Origin: Neobacillus sp. CF12
Lineage (GTDB): Bacteria; Bacillota; Bacilli; Bacillales; Cytobacillaceae
NCBI RefSeq assembly: GCF_030348765.1
Contig: NZ_JAUCEU010000007.1
Location: 2,288,501-2,352,500 of the forward strand
Direction: 5' to 3'
Length of the DNA stretch: 64,000 bases
The notes beneath the pieces are model-generated. The model was given only the letters and a program-made list of their open reading frames with translations, was not told the DNA's origin and searched no databases. The position numbers and the translations under genes are program-made. This document shows positions 45,010 to 54,411 of this stretch, piece after piece. How positions within the stretch are numbered: position 1 is the stretch's first letter; the number at the start of each line of letters is the position of its first letter.

Positions 45010-45624
45010 TTACTTAACTTTTAAAAGTTCCTTCACACTGTTTTTTCCACGATTTACAATTTCATTGTGAGTACTTCTTGCCATTTTCACATATTCATTC
45101 GTAACCTGCTGCCAAGCATTTCGACGTTCACGTCCATATGCAATGTTGGCTTCAGTACTCTTCTCAAAATTATCCTCTAATTGATCAATAATCTGAAATA
45201 TTGATTTAACAGGGGTGAGGGCTAGGTTTTCTAATTGTTGGGAAACCTCTTTTAACTGCTGTTTAAGCTCCTCCCTTTCATTCAACATTTCTGCTTCCAC
45301 TCTCTCTTCGTCTTTCATTAATTCTTCCCTGCGAGCATTCATTTGCTGCATGAGTCCAGAAACCACTTCTTTGTTTGTTTTTTTGGTTTGCTCAAAGAGG
45401 TTTCCTAATGATTTTCTATATTGCTTGTTAAACTTAATAACCTCTCTTAAAGCGTTCATATAAGCATCTTCACGGCTTTCACGCATTTGTCTAGTCCGTA
45501 CCAATGATTGTTCATATTGATTCCATAGCGTATCTACAAATAAATCTTCATTTTTAGGTTCTTCTGCTGTAGGAATCATTTTTTCTTCAACAGCTAGAAC
45601 ACTTTCACTCTTTTTCTGTGCCAT
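45010..45624 (-). CDS. phaP: Polyhydroxyalkanoate granule protein (phasin) PhaP
   Basis: A 204-residue, largely helical protein resembling Bacillus PhaP: DLFVDTLWNQYEQSLVRTRQ (the D-x-x-W-x-x-x-x-SL start), long amphipathic helices, and QLENLALTPVKSIFQIIDQL near the middle. Phasins coat PHA granules and control their size. It overlaps phaQ by 20 bp and has GAGGAGG before the start, so it is made from the phaQ promoter. The first ~25 residues are an extra charged extension compared with other phasins. Confidence 0.85.
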   Translation of the reverse strand: MAQKKSESVLAVEEKMIPTAEEPKNEDLFVDTLWNQYEQSLVRTRQMRESREDAYMNALREVIKFNKQYRKSLGNLFEQTKKTNKEVVSGLMQQMNARREELMKDEERVEAEMLNEREELKQQLKEVSQQLENLALTPVKSIFQIIDQLEDNFEKSTEANIAYGRERRNAWQQVTNEYVKMARSTHNEIVNRGKNSVKELLKVK

Positions 45625-46042
45625 CGTCTTTCCTCCTCTTTTTACTGTTTTCTTTCTCTATCGGATCCCTCTTTTGAAATGAAGGAATATAGAGCTCAAG
45701 GAAACTTGAATACATTTTGAAGAATTGGTCTAGCATCGATTGGTACGATTCTAGTTGATTGGCATAGCCTTTTAAGTATGTAATACCAGCTTTTGTTATA
45801 GAATATCTTCTTTTGGCAGGACCGCTTCCATTGGTATCCCATTCTGATGATACCAGTTCTTCTTTTTCCAACTGTCTTAACAGTCTGTAGAGATTGCCTT
45901 GATCAATTGTTTTAAAACCAAATGTTTGTAATTTCTGACTTAGCTCATATCCGTGAAGAGACATCCTGCTAAGAAGCAATAGAATAAATGGCAGAACAAA
46001 ATTTTTTGAAGGATTGACAGATTGATTGTCTTGATTTACCAT
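45605..46042 (-). CDS. phaQ: PadR-type PHA-responsive repressor PhaQ
   Basis: A 145-residue winged-helix regulator (MSLHGYELSQKLQTFGFKTI, then GNLYRLLRQLEKEELVSSEW and RRYSITKAGITYLK), the PadR pattern. In B. megaterium PhaQ senses PHB and represses phaQ and phaP; the same gene pair is seen here. A TTGACA-18-TAAAAT promoter with two CACCTAT direct repeats lies upstream, fitting autorepression. Confidence 0.87.
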   Translation of the reverse strand: MVNQDNQSVNPSKNFVLPFILLLLSRMSLHGYELSQKLQTFGFKTIDQGNLYRLLRQLEKEELVSSEWDTNGSGPAKRRYSITKAGITYLKGYANQLESYQSMLDQFFKMYSSFLELYIPSFQKRDPIEKENSKKRRKDDGTEKE

Positions 46043-46055
46043 TTCTATATCACCT

Positions 46056-46079
46056 CACCTATATGTATTTTACACCTAT
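46056..46079 (-). promoter_or_regulatory. Putative PhaQ operator: CACCTAT direct repeats
   Basis: Two CACCTAT copies start 17 bp apart, one between -35 and -10 and one just after the -10 of the phaQ promoter. Placement suits a repressor site; that PhaQ binds it is inferred. Confidence 0.45.
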
Positions 46080-46096
46080 CGGTAATATTTTGTCAA
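46067..46096 (-). promoter_or_regulatory. SigA-type promoter of phaQP
   Basis: On the minus strand TTGACA is followed after 18 bases by TAAAAT, about 30 bp before the phaQ start codon. Confidence 0.7.
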
Positions 46097-46189
46097 CTTG
46101 TTAAATACATGTTATTATGGGGTAACATCACGTTTATAATACTCGTAACTTGGTAATAAAATTAATAAAAATTTGAAGGTGGTGTCGAT

Positions 46190-46972
46190 TTGAAAGACTC
46201 GAAAGTTAGTACGTCGGGTATGCCTTATTTGCATTTTGGCAATGGTGAACCTTTAGTTCTGATTCATGGTTTAGGAGAAGTGAAGGAAGGATGGAATTCA
46301 CAATTTGAATTAGCGGATCAGTATGAGTTAATCATACCGGATTTGCGCGGGCATGGTGAATGTACCAAAGTAGAAGGGATAACTATTCCAAATTTCGCAT
46401 CAGATGTTATTAGTTTATTAAACGAGTTGAAAATTGAAAACGCTCACATTTTAGGCTTGTCTATGGGCGGTGCAGTCGCTCAAGAAATTTATCGTCAAGC
46501 TCCCCACCTAGTCCGTTCTCTCATGTTGATCAGTACATTCCACTTCTTCCCAAAAAAACTTAGAAAACCATTATTAAAATTTAAGAAAGTGAGGTTAGGT
46601 GTTGCTGCAACTGATGACGACCTAAAGGAAACCGCAGCCCATATGGCCCTATATTCTTGGACGGAAGAAAATATGAAACACTTTAAGCATTATTTTCAGC
46701 CAAAGCGCAACATATTTTTAAAATCTTTAAAAGCTTGTTTCCAAGTTAACAATATTTCTTTGTTACCAACTATAAAAGTTCCAACTCTCATTATCGGGTG
46801 TCAGTATGACTCTGTTTTACCTGTTTGGATTCAATACTGTATGCACAAGCTGATACCCGATTCTGAATTTATTATTATGAGAAACTCGGGGCATTTAGCT
46901 AAATTAGAAGCAACAAACCGGTTTAATATTCTGCTAAGAAAGTTCTTAAACCGGCACAAGGCTGCTGCTTGA
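46190..46972 (+). CDS. Alpha/beta hydrolase of the PHA locus (possible PHB depolymerase)
   Basis: A 260-residue serine hydrolase: oxyanion region LVLIHGLGEVKEGW, nucleophile elbow LGLSMGGAVAQ, Asp in IGCQYDSVLPVW and His in NSGHLAKLE, the complete triad. Its place between phaQP and phaC makes an intracellular PHB depolymerase (PhaZ) plausible, but sequence alone cannot exclude other esterases. TTG start behind GGTGG. Divergent from phaQ and convergent with phaC. Confidence 0.78.
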   Translation: MKDSKVSTSGMPYLHFGNGEPLVLIHGLGEVKEGWNSQFELADQYELIIPDLRGHGECTKVEGITIPNFASDVISLLNELKIENAHILGLSMGGAVAQEIYRQAPHLVRSLMLISTFHFFPKKLRKPLLKFKKVRLGVAATDDDLKETAAHMALYSWTEENMKHFKHYFQPKRNIFLKSLKACFQVNNISLLPTIKVPTLIIGCQYDSVLPVWIQYCMHKLIPDSEFIIMRNSGHLAKLEATNRFNILLRKFLNRHKAAA

Positions 46973-46980
46973 TTTATTTT

Positions 46981-47010
46981 AGCGGGAAGGATGGGCGTCC
47001 TTCCCGTTTA
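46981..47010. terminator. Terminator between the hydrolase gene and phaC
   Basis: A 9-bp stem CGGGAAGGA / TCCTTCCCG with a six-base loop between convergent genes; T-tract weak (TTTAAAAT). Confidence 0.7.
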
Positions 47011-47022
47011 AAATAAAGTACT

Positions 47023-48102
47023 TTATGAATATACAGGTTGAATTTCTTCCGATCTTGATGAGAGCCATTTATCAGCAAAAACTGCAAATATCCCAGTCAA
47101 AGCGAGAGAAACATGACCTGCTTCTACTACCTGATAAGTTTTGTCTTCACTTGAAACAAGTTCCATAACCGGAAGACTTTGCGGCTCTAAGACAAGTGTA
47201 TCCCTTGAAGTAGATAAGACAAAGAGAGGACACTTAATATTGTTTAAATCAACTCTTTTACCGCCAATCATTAATTCTCCTTTTATCAACTTGTTTTCTT
47301 TATATAAATCGTTAAACAGCTGCTTAAAAGCTGCTCCAGAAAATGATGCAGAGTCTTTTGTCCATTTGTCCATTCGACGCCATTTTTCAACATAGTCCTC
47401 ATCATAGGCTCGTGTAATTAAGTTAACCATAGGACTTATATATACGGGAGATAGACCTCTAAACATTCCATACATAATTTCAGGTGGGATTACACCATAA
47501 ACATCTGCAAACTGATCAAAATTTAATCTTCCGTTTTGAAGTCCCTCCAGCCATTTTGCCGGAACGATTCCGATACTAAAATCAACCGGTATCGTAGATA
47601 GAACAAGATTTTTTATTGGAAGTTCTGTAATAGAAGCAAGAATAGCCGAAATTGTTCCACCTAAACAATATCCAACAAGTGAAATTTCATTTGCCCTTGA
47701 ATGCCTTATTGCCCGTTTTATAGCCACTTCTAGATAATCGAGTACATAGTTATCGAGAGAGAGATTGCTATCCTCATAACCTGGTGAGCCCCAATCAAGA
47801 AGATATACATCATAGCCCAAATCTGTAAGACCGCCAATTACACTGCTGCCCTCACCAATATCAAGAATATAAGATTTATTCAAAAGCGAATAAACGAAAA
47901 ACAATGGAACTTTATATTTTTTTTCTTTTGCGGGATGAAACCATAAAGTTGATTTATTCTTTTTCCATACGGATTCTCGAGGAGTAGGTATGATTTCTGG
48001 TTTTGGTCCATTTATTATTTTGTAAACCTGTTCCCACCGTTTTGAATCTTTGTCAAGGTTAAAGGGTGGGATAATGTCCTTAGCCATTTCTTGAGCGTTC
48101 AT
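47023..48102 (-). CDS. phaC: Class IV polyhydroxyalkanoate synthase, catalytic subunit PhaC
   Basis: PHA synthase polymerises (R)-3-hydroxyacyl-CoA into storage polyester on the granule surface. The 359-residue protein has the lipase-like box LVGYCLGGTISA with catalytic Cys146, the Asp in STSRDTLVLEP and His in EAGHVSLALTG. Length and sequence match class IV synthases, which need PhaR. The start follows AAAGGGGGGAAA, 18 bp after phaR. There is no phaB between phaR and phaC, unlike B. megaterium and B. cereus. Confidence 0.95.
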   Translation of the reverse strand: MNAQEMAKDIIPPFNLDKDSKRWEQVYKIINGPKPEIIPTPRESVWKKNKSTLWFHPAKEKKYKVPLFFVYSLLNKSYILDIGEGSSVIGGLTDLGYDVYLLDWGSPGYEDSNLSLDNYVLDYLEVAIKRAIRHSRANEISLVGYCLGGTISAILASITELPIKNLVLSTIPVDFSIGIVPAKWLEGLQNGRLNFDQFADVYGVIPPEIMYGMFRGLSPVYISPMVNLITRAYDEDYVEKWRRMDKWTKDSASFSGAAFKQLFNDLYKENKLIKGELMIGGKRVDLNNIKCPLFVLSTSRDTLVLEPQSLPVMELVSSEDKTYQVVEAGHVSLALTGIFAVFADKWLSSRSEEIQPVYS

Positions 48103-48120
48103 CAGTTTCCCCCCTTTTCT

Positions 48121-48831
48121 TTAAACTTGTGTAACTAATTCTTTTTCTTTCGTCTTTCCTTTTGAACTTTCTTTTACCACAAGCCCCTTCAAGGATGCTA
48201 TTTCCTTTTTTATTTCTGTTAATTGCCCTAATCCGAGTTTAACTTCCTGAATATCACTGTGAAGGGAATTGTGTTCATCGTTGCTATTCATTCCAATTAG
48301 TTTCTGCTGTGATTCTTTTATTTCCTCGAGTTCCTCCCTTACGTCGCGAAGGTTAACTTGAATAATTTTTATATCCACAAGATCTTTGCGTATTTCCTGA
48401 AAATCATCCTTTATTTTTCTTAACTCGGCTGCTTCTTGTATGTTTTTTTGGAATTCTCCCTGCATTTGTTTAACCATCTTAACCATTTCTTGAAACAGTG
48501 CTAGATTCTCTTTATTTATTTGACCTAGACTGTCCTGTAAATTCCAAATCTGTTCTTCCAGCAAATCTATTTTCGCCTCAGCTTGTATTGATAGATTTGC
48601 AACATTTGCGATATCCTTTTTGGTAGGAATATTCATGATTCCAGCCATAAGTTCTTGATTCTTCTTTAAAAATTCCATGTAACGAGAGTGAATCCCTAAG
48701 CCGGCATTGGTTAAACGAACAAATTCATTATTATCAGCAGCCATAAATAAAAGACCATTAATTTGTTTTTCCCACATCTCACTAATTTGTTTAAAGCCTT
48801 CGTACGGGTCATACATTTTTTCCTTTGCCAT
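48121..48831 (-). CDS. phaR: Class IV PHA synthase subunit PhaR
   Basis: Regulatory/partner subunit required by class IV PhaC. The N-terminal part (YDPYEGFKQISEMWEKQING, then EFVRLTNAGLGIHSRYMEFL and IQAEAKIDLLEEQIWNLQDS) is highly typical. The C-terminal ~100 residues are a long coiled coil, so at 236 residues it is somewhat longer than the PhaR proteins I recall (about 170-200). The ATG three codons inside the longest frame has the better spaced SD. Confidence 0.93.
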   Translation of the reverse strand: MAKEKMYDPYEGFKQISEMWEKQINGLLFMAADNNEFVRLTNAGLGIHSRYMEFLKKNQELMAGIMNIPTKKDIANVANLSIQAEAKIDLLEEQIWNLQDSLGQINKENLALFQEMVKMVKQMQGEFQKNIQEAAELRKIKDDFQEIRKDLVDIKIIQVNLRDVREELEEIKESQQKLIGMNSNDEHNSLHSDIQEVKLGLGQLTEIKKEIASLKGLVVKESSKGKTKEKELVTQV

Positions 48832-48848
48832 CCTTATCATCCTCGTTC

Positions 48849-49607
48849 TTATGATTTTGTAAGTTCTTCTGCTTTTTCCATATATTTATTTAATGGGAAC
48901 ATTAATGCTTTGAATTGACCGGTAAAAAGGTTTACAAATCCTTTTTGACTCTCATAGATAAGATTTCCCGCTTGTTTTAATGTTTTAATATATTGCTTCC
49001 GTCCATTTCTTCTGAGAGCAATATATTGTTCAATCATTTGAAAATACTGTTCCATCACTTGATTACTTACAGCCATTTGTAATGGTGTTCTTAGAATTGC
49101 AGTAGTTCTACTTTGAATTTGATCAATCTGCTGATTGATCTCTTCATAAGATCTTTTTGGAAAAATGTGCTGCAGTACTGTAGTCGACATTAAAAATTCT
49201 TCTCTAACATTTCTTTCCCAATTTGCAAACTCTCTACTAAACTGTTCTCTTACAGATTTAATATTTTCCTGATTTCGTTTAATGCTTTCAGCAAAACACA
49301 TTGCTTCTTTTAAGAAAATATCATCTCGAAAATCTGCATGCTTTGCCCATTGATCTAACTCACGGAACGCATGGTTCCAAAGAATATCCATGGAAGATAA
49401 CTGTTCTTGATCGTCTTGCGTATCAGTTCTTTCTTCCCCTTCAGCCATTTTCACTTCTTCCTCAAGGATTAGCTCTTCCTGAGGTTCCTGTTCTCCCATT
49501 TTCTTAGGTTCATTTTCGCCCGCAGGATTCTCCAGTGAATTTCGTCTCCTTTTAGTCGTCTTTGGTGTTTCTTCCTTCTGCACATTGGTTTCCTTTATTT
49601 CTGCCAT
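48849..49607 (-). CDS. Second phasin-like PHA granule protein
   Basis: A 252-residue protein: a disordered acidic/charged head (~75 residues) followed by a helical domain with LSSMDILWNHAFRELDQWAK, FANWERNVREEFLMSTTVLQ and LFTGQFKALMFPLNKYMEKA. The D-x-LW start and helical repeats resemble PhaP but the sequence is clearly distinct from the other phasin in the window. It lies between the acyl-CoA ligase and phaR in the same operon, so granule association is likely. The internal ATG behind AAAAAGGAGGAG is chosen. Confidence 0.7.
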   Translation of the reverse strand: MAEIKETNVQKEETPKTTKRRRNSLENPAGENEPKKMGEQEPQEELILEEEVKMAEGEERTDTQDDQEQLSSMDILWNHAFRELDQWAKHADFRDDIFLKEAMCFAESIKRNQENIKSVREQFSREFANWERNVREEFLMSTTVLQHIFPKRSYEEINQQIDQIQSRTTAILRTPLQMAVSNQVMEQYFQMIEQYIALRRNGRKQYIKTLKQAGNLIYESQKGFVNLFTGQFKALMFPLNKYMEKAEELTKS

Positions 49608-49662
49608 TTCTTTATCTCCTCCTTTTTTTAATCTATTTAAATGAGTTAATTCGTCTTTATAT

Positions 49663-51309
49663 TTAATAATTTGATTCTGATAAAACCTTTTCATTTTCTT
49701 CTTGACGAAGCATTCTTCTTAATAGCTTCCCAACAGATGATTTTGGAAGGTCCGACAGAAACTCAATCTCTTTTGGAACTTTATAAGGTGCTAAATATTG
49801 CTTTGCATATTCTATCAATTGCTCTGGTGTAACACTTGCACCAGCTTTTAATTTAACAAACGCCTTAACAGTTTCTCCTCTATAGGAGTCAGGTTTTCCA
49901 ACGACAATTGCCTCTTCTACTGCTACATGTTGGTAAATTATTTCTTCAATTTCACGAGGATACACATTGTATCCGCTTGCAATAATCATGTCCTTTTTAC
50001 GATCTAATATATAGAAATAACCATCTTCATCCATTTTTGCGATATCCCCCGTAAAGAGCCATCCGTCTCTAATCACTAGTTGCGTGTCACTAGGACGCTT
50101 CCAATAACCCTTCATAACTTGTGGACCACGAAGAATCAGTTCACCTGCTTCACCAACTGGAACATTTACGTATCCTTCTTCCGTTACCTTAACAATTCTC
50201 GCTTCCGTTCCTGGTATTGGTATTCCTACACTTCCCAGTTTACGAGGAAGAAATGGTGGTGTGGAAATTGCTGAAGGAGCTGTTTCTGAAAGCCCGTAGC
50301 CATCTGCAAGTCTTATGCCTACACGTTTTTCAAAAGATTTCACCTGTTCTACAGGTAGTGGTGCACCTCCACTGCTTAGGTAGTAGATATCCTTAATTGC
50401 ACTTTCTTCCAATTGAGGGTGACTGTTTAATGCAAATATCATCGTTGGAACTGCGATCAACTGGAACGGTTTCTCCTTATTAATTAACTCAATTAATTCA
50501 TTTACATCAAAACGCGGAAGAATCAATTGATTACATCCAATTCGGATAGCCGAAAGTGCATTACATGACAATCCATATACATGAAACATTGGGAGAACGC
50601 TGATTATTTTAAAATTTTCTGGTTTCTCATCAACCGCATTATAAGTAAAATCACAAACTTGAATGATATTCGCAAGGAGATTCTGATGGGTGAGCATAAC
50701 ACCTTTGGAAACACCTGTTGTTCCACCGGTATATTGTAGAATCGCCACATCCTCTTCTATGTTAATTGGTATTTCAGGAATCACATTATCATGTGTTAAA
50801 AAGTCATCGAAATAAATATCGCCTTCTGCAAGTTTAACCCTGGTTCCGCCAAAACCAACTACAATAATTTTTTCCAAAGATGTTTTTGGCTGAACTTCTT
50901 TTACCTTTTGATAGAATGCCTCGAATACAACCATATATTTTGCATCCGAATCATTTACGGCATATTCAATTTCTCTTTCGACATACATCGGATTAACTTG
51001 AACTGCTATCCCTCCCAATCGGAATACAGCAAATAAACTAAAAATATAATGAGGGCAGTTAGGCAGCATAATTCCTAAGCTATCTCCCTTTTGGAAGCCA
51101 ATTCGATACAAAGATGCAGCAAGCCATTCTGAAATAGCTCTGGTCTCTTTGTAACTCCATGACCTTTCATAAAAAGTAAGGGCTGGTTTTTCTCCATGAA
51201 TAGTTGCTGCCTGCTGCAAAAGATCGAATAGCGAATCATAGTCTACGGAAACGTCTTTATTAATCCTTGGATCATAAAACTTTAGCCATGGCTTTTGAGA
51301 ATAAATCAT
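49663..51309 (-). CDS. Acyl-CoA synthetase (AMP-binding), first gene of the PHA operon
   Basis: A 548-residue ANL-superfamily ligase that activates a carboxylic acid to its CoA thioester via an acyl-adenylate. P-loop YTGGTTGVSKGVMLTH, YGLSETAPSA, WLFTGDIAKMDEDGYFYILD, KKDMIIASGYNVYP and the C-terminal lysine in LPKSSVGKLLRR are all present. It resembles long-chain acyl-CoA ligases (LcfA/LcfB type). Transcribed first in the ligase-phasin-phaR-phaC unit, whose promoter overlaps a cre site. It may feed PHA with CoA thioesters of fatty or hydroxy acids. Start ATG after AGGAGG. Confidence 0.88.
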   Translation of the reverse strand: MIYSQKPWLKFYDPRINKDVSVDYDSLFDLLQQAATIHGEKPALTFYERSWSYKETRAISEWLAASLYRIGFQKGDSLGIMLPNCPHYIFSLFAVFRLGGIAVQVNPMYVEREIEYAVNDSDAKYMVVFEAFYQKVKEVQPKTSLEKIIVVGFGGTRVKLAEGDIYFDDFLTHDNVIPEIPINIEEDVAILQYTGGTTGVSKGVMLTHQNLLANIIQVCDFTYNAVDEKPENFKIISVLPMFHVYGLSCNALSAIRIGCNQLILPRFDVNELIELINKEKPFQLIAVPTMIFALNSHPQLEESAIKDIYYLSSGGAPLPVEQVKSFEKRVGIRLADGYGLSETAPSAISTPPFLPRKLGSVGIPIPGTEARIVKVTEEGYVNVPVGEAGELILRGPQVMKGYWKRPSDTQLVIRDGWLFTGDIAKMDEDGYFYILDRKKDMIIASGYNVYPREIEEIIYQHVAVEEAIVVGKPDSYRGETVKAFVKLKAGASVTPEQLIEYAKQYLAPYKVPKEIEFLSDLPKSSVGKLLRRMLRQEENEKVLSESNY

Positions 51310-51349
51310 CAAATCTCCTCCTAATCACAACAAGTTATTAGCCACTTAA

Positions 51350-51378
51350 ATTATTGTTTTAAAATAGGTTTTTGTAAA
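51350..51378 (-). promoter_or_regulatory. SigA-type promoter of the ligase-phasin-phaR-phaC operon
   Basis: On the minus strand TTTACA and AATAAT are separated by 17 bases, about 41 bp ahead of the ligase start codon. The -35 lies inside a cre match. Confidence 0.65.
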
Positions 51379-51387
51379 CGCATCCAA
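51372..51387 (-). promoter_or_regulatory. cre (CcpA) site overlapping the PHA operon -35
   Basis: TTGTAAACGCATCCAA on the plus strand matches all 16 positions of WTGNAANCGNWNNCAW. It covers the predicted -35, so CcpA binding should repress the operon when sugar is plentiful. Confidence 0.75.
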
Positions 51388-51571
51388 ATCGACATATTTC
51401 CGCATTTTTCTAACGTTTTACTTCTAATTACAAAAAAAATACCGAGTAAATTTGGTTATCTAGAGAAGATTGATGATTTATGTCGAAATTTTCATTCTTG
51501 TTCACACAATTTTCGAATCTATAAATCACCTATTTACAGTGTTAATGTTATTCCAAACTATCTTTCTCATT

Positions 51572-54175
51572 TTAAAAACCTTTATATGCTTGTCGGTAGA
51601 TATTCGCCAATTCTGTTACAAGAGGTTGTTTTGGGTTTGCAATCGTATCTTGGTCATCGAAGGCATTTTCGGCTAATCTATTTACTTTTTCTTCAAATTC
51701 TGCTTTGCATATTCCAGTTTCTTCGATACTTCTTGGTAATTCCAATTCAACAATAAGATTCATGATTGCTTTAACTAAACTCTCTACACCTTCTTCTGCA
51801 GTCACTGCAGGCAGACCCAGCATTTTTGCAATCTCCGCATAACGCTGGTCAGCAATAAAGTGTTCATATTTAGGATATGTCATAAATTTATTAGGCTTTT
51901 GTCCATTGTACCGAATCACATGCGGCAACATGATGGCGTTTGCACGGCCATGTGCGATACTAAATTCAGCACCAAGTGCATGGGCAAGACTATGGTTAAT
52001 GCCTAAGAATGAATTAGCAAATGCCATACCTGCTATGGTTGAGGCGTTGTGCATTTTTTCACGGGCAAGTTCATCATTGCCATTACGGTAAGCCTTTGGT
52101 AAGTACTCAAATACTAATTGGATTGCCTTCAATGCTAACCCATCGGTAAAATCATTTGCCAGCACTGAAACATATGCCTCAATAGCATGTGTTAAAACAT
52201 CAATCCCCGTATCTGCTGTAACATGTTTAGGGACACTCATAACAAATTGAGGGTCGACAATAGCCACATCTGGCGTGAGTTGAAAATCTGCTAGCGGATA
52301 TTTGATATTTGTTTTTCTATCCGAAATAACCGAGAAGGAGGTTACCTCAGAACCTGTTCCAGAAGTGGTTGGTATTGCAACAAGAATTGCCTTACCACGA
52401 AGGGCAGGAAATTTAACCACTCTCTTACTGGGATCGAAGAATTTTAGCTTTAAACTATCAAAATCTGCTTTTGGATGTTCATAGAATAACCACATTGCCT
52501 TTACAGCGTCCATGACAGAGCCGCCTCCCAGAGCAATAAGACAGTCAGGCTGGAATTTTCTCATCCTGTCTGCACCTCTCTTAGCCACTTCAATGTCTGG
52601 CTCAGATTCAATATCATAAAGCACTTCATATTGGATATTGCCAGGATGCTTTTCTAATTGATAAAGCACTTTATCGATCGACCCATTTTTCATTTGACTT
52701 GAACTTGTTACAATAAAAACTTTCGAAATTCCAGGAATGGAAGAAAGCACCTGAATGGAGTTTTTTTCAAAAAATATTTGTGATGGAACTTTAAACCATT
52801 GTGTCATGTTTCTCCTTTTTGCAACTTTTTTAATGTTTAATAGATTAGCTGTGCCGACATTCTGTGACACTGAGTTCCCTCCATATGTTCCGCACCCAAT
52901 TGTTAAGGACGGCAAAGATGTGTTATAGATATCACCAATCGCACCATGGGTGGATGGTGTATTAACCATAATTCTTCCAGCTTTCATTCGAAGGGCAAAG
53001 GTATCAATCACATTTTGATTTGCTGTATGAATAGCTGCTGAGTGGCCAAGTCCCCCGTATTCAAGTGTTTCTTCAGCAATCAGCAGCCCTTCAGCCAAAC
53101 TATTTACTTTATAGCAAGCGAGAATAGGGCTCAATTTTTCACAGGAGAGAGGATATTTCGGACCTACACCTTTTAATTCAACAATTAATATTTTTGTATT
53201 TATAGGAACATTCACTCCTGCCATTTTTGCAATCATATAGGCGGGTAACCCAACAATCAGTGGATTTAAAGAAGCACTTTTTTCATCTATAACAGCCTTT
53301 TCAATTATTTGTCTTTCTTCATTATTTAAGAAATAACAATTGTTTTCAATCAATTCTCGTTTTACTTCATCATAAATCTCATGGTCAATTATAAGTGCTT
53401 GTTCAGAGGCACAAATCATTCCATTGTCAAATGTTTTGGATAGAATAATGTCATTTACGGCTCGTTTAATATTTGCACTTTTCTCAATATAACAAGGAAC
53501 ATTTCCAGCTCCAACACCAAGTGCTGGTTTTCCTGAACTATATGCCGCTTTCACTAAGTTAGGTCCACCTGTCGCAAGGATGAGAGAAATCTTTGGATGT
53601 TTCATTAGGGTCTGAAATGCTTCGTGGGAGGGGATTTCAATCCATTGGATGCAATTCCCGGGTGCTCCTGCCTTTATTGCAGCTGCTTTGAGAAGCTTTG
53701 CAGTTTCAACACAGCATTTTTGCGCATATTTCGGAAAGGCAAAGATAATTGGATTCCTAGTTTTAAGAGATATCAATGCTTTAAAGATAACAGTGGATGT
53801 TGGATTCGTGATAGGGATAACACCAGCTATGACACCTACTGGCTCGGCCATCTCTACCATCCCCTCATGCTCATTTTCACTGATTACTCCAACTGTTTTT
53901 AGATCTCTAATGTTGTTGTAGATGAACTCTGTCGCAAACATATTTTTGAATACCTTATCTTCATATACCCCTCTTCGTGTTTCTTCCACAGCAAGCTTTG
54001 CCAAATCTTTGTGGTGCTCAAGGGCAGTATAGGCCATTTGCTTGACGATTTCGTCCACAATTTCTTGATTGTAGCAGCGATATTCCGCTAACGCCTTTGC
54101 TCCATTTTTAGCGAGGATATCAATACTTGCTTCAACATGTTGTTTCTCGTTTACAACTCTTTCTTCGACTGCCAT
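51572..54175 (-). CDS. adhE: Bifunctional acetaldehyde-CoA/alcohol dehydrogenase
   Basis: The fermentative AdhE (867 aa) reduces acetyl-CoA to ethanol with two NADH. The N-terminal ALDH domain has the catalytic Cys in [12 protein letters not shown]; the C-terminal Fe-ADH domain has [13 protein letters not shown] and [20 protein letters not shown] metal ligands. Full length for the family; AdhE normally forms spirosomes. The internal ATG behind GGAGGGATT is preferred. A perfect palindrome like the FadR box lies about 120 bp upstream. Confidence 0.95.
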   Translation of the reverse strand: MAVEERVVNEKQHVEASIDILAKNGAKALAEYRCYNQEIVDEIVKQMAYTALEHHKDLAKLAVEETRRGVYEDKVFKNMFATEFIYNNIRDLKTVGVISENEHEGMVEMAEPVGVIAGVIPITNPTSTVIFKALISLKTRNPIIFAFPKYAQKCCVETAKLLKAAAIKAGAPGNCIQWIEIPSHEAFQTLMKHPKISLILATGGPNLVKAAYSSGKPALGVGAGNVPCYIEKSANIKRAVNDIILSKTFDNGMICASEQALIIDHEIYDEVKRELIENNCYFLNNEERQIIEKAVIDEKSASLNPLIVGLPAYMIAKMAGVNVPINTKILIVELKGVGPKYPLSCEKLSPILACYKVNSLAEGLLIAEETLEYGGLGHSAAIHTANQNVIDTFALRMKAGRIMVNTPSTHGAIGDIYNTSLPSLTIGCGTYGGNSVSQNVGTANLLNIKKVAKRRNMTQWFKVPSQIFFEKNSIQVLSSIPGISKVFIVTSSSQMKNGSIDKVLYQLEKHPGNIQYEVLYDIESEPDIEVAKRGADRMRKFQPDCLIALGGGSVMDAVKAMWLFYEHPKADFDSLKLKFFDPSKRVVKFPALRGKAILVAIPTTSGTGSEVTSFSVISDRKTNIKYPLADFQLTPDVAIVDPQFVMSVPKHVTADTGIDVLTHAIEAYVSVLANDFTDGLALKAIQLVFEYLPKAYRNGNDELAREKMHNASTIAGMAFANSFLGINHSLAHALGAEFSIAHGRANAIMLPHVIRYNGQKPNKFMTYPKYEHFIADQRYAEIAKMLGLPAVTAEEGVESLVKAIMNLIVELELPRSIEETGICKAEFEEKVNRLAENAFDDQDTIANPKQPLVTELANIYRQAYKGF

Positions 54176-54294
54176 TTCAAATCCCTCCAAATCTATCTTT
54201 CCAAGAAGAAATGTTCTTTTTAATCCATTAATCTTTACTGGCTAAAATATATCATGTTGATTAATGCAAATTTTGTCGAAATACGCCAAAAAAC

Positions 54295-54310
54295 GAATGA
54301 ATATTCATTC
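54295..54310 (-). promoter_or_regulatory. FadR-like operator palindrome upstream of adhE
   Basis: GAATGAATATTCATTC is a perfect 16-base palindrome that fits the Bacillus FadR (YsiA) box as I recall it (TGAATGANTANTCATTCA), missing only one outer base on the left. Acyl-CoA releases FadR; a site here would tie adhE to fatty-acid status. Confidence 0.55.
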
Positions 54311-54366
54311 ATTTTTTAAAGTTTCACAAAATGTTCAAATACTACCCTATTCCACTCAAAAGAACA

Positions 54367-54402
54367 TAAAAACCGCACCCCATTATTTAGGGATGCGGTT
54401 CT
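54367..54402 (-). terminator. Terminator of ppc
   Basis: Minus-strand stem AACCGCATCCC / GGGGTGCGGTT (one mismatch) followed by TTTATG, just after the ppc stop. Confidence 0.8.
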
Positions 54403-54411
54403 TAAAATAAA

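Noticed and set aside
54316..54342. Possible Rex site (TTTTGTGAAA...) upstream of adhE
   Set aside because: Only one half-site is present; the second half of TTGTGAA-N6-TTCACAA is missing, so redox control by Rex is not supported here.
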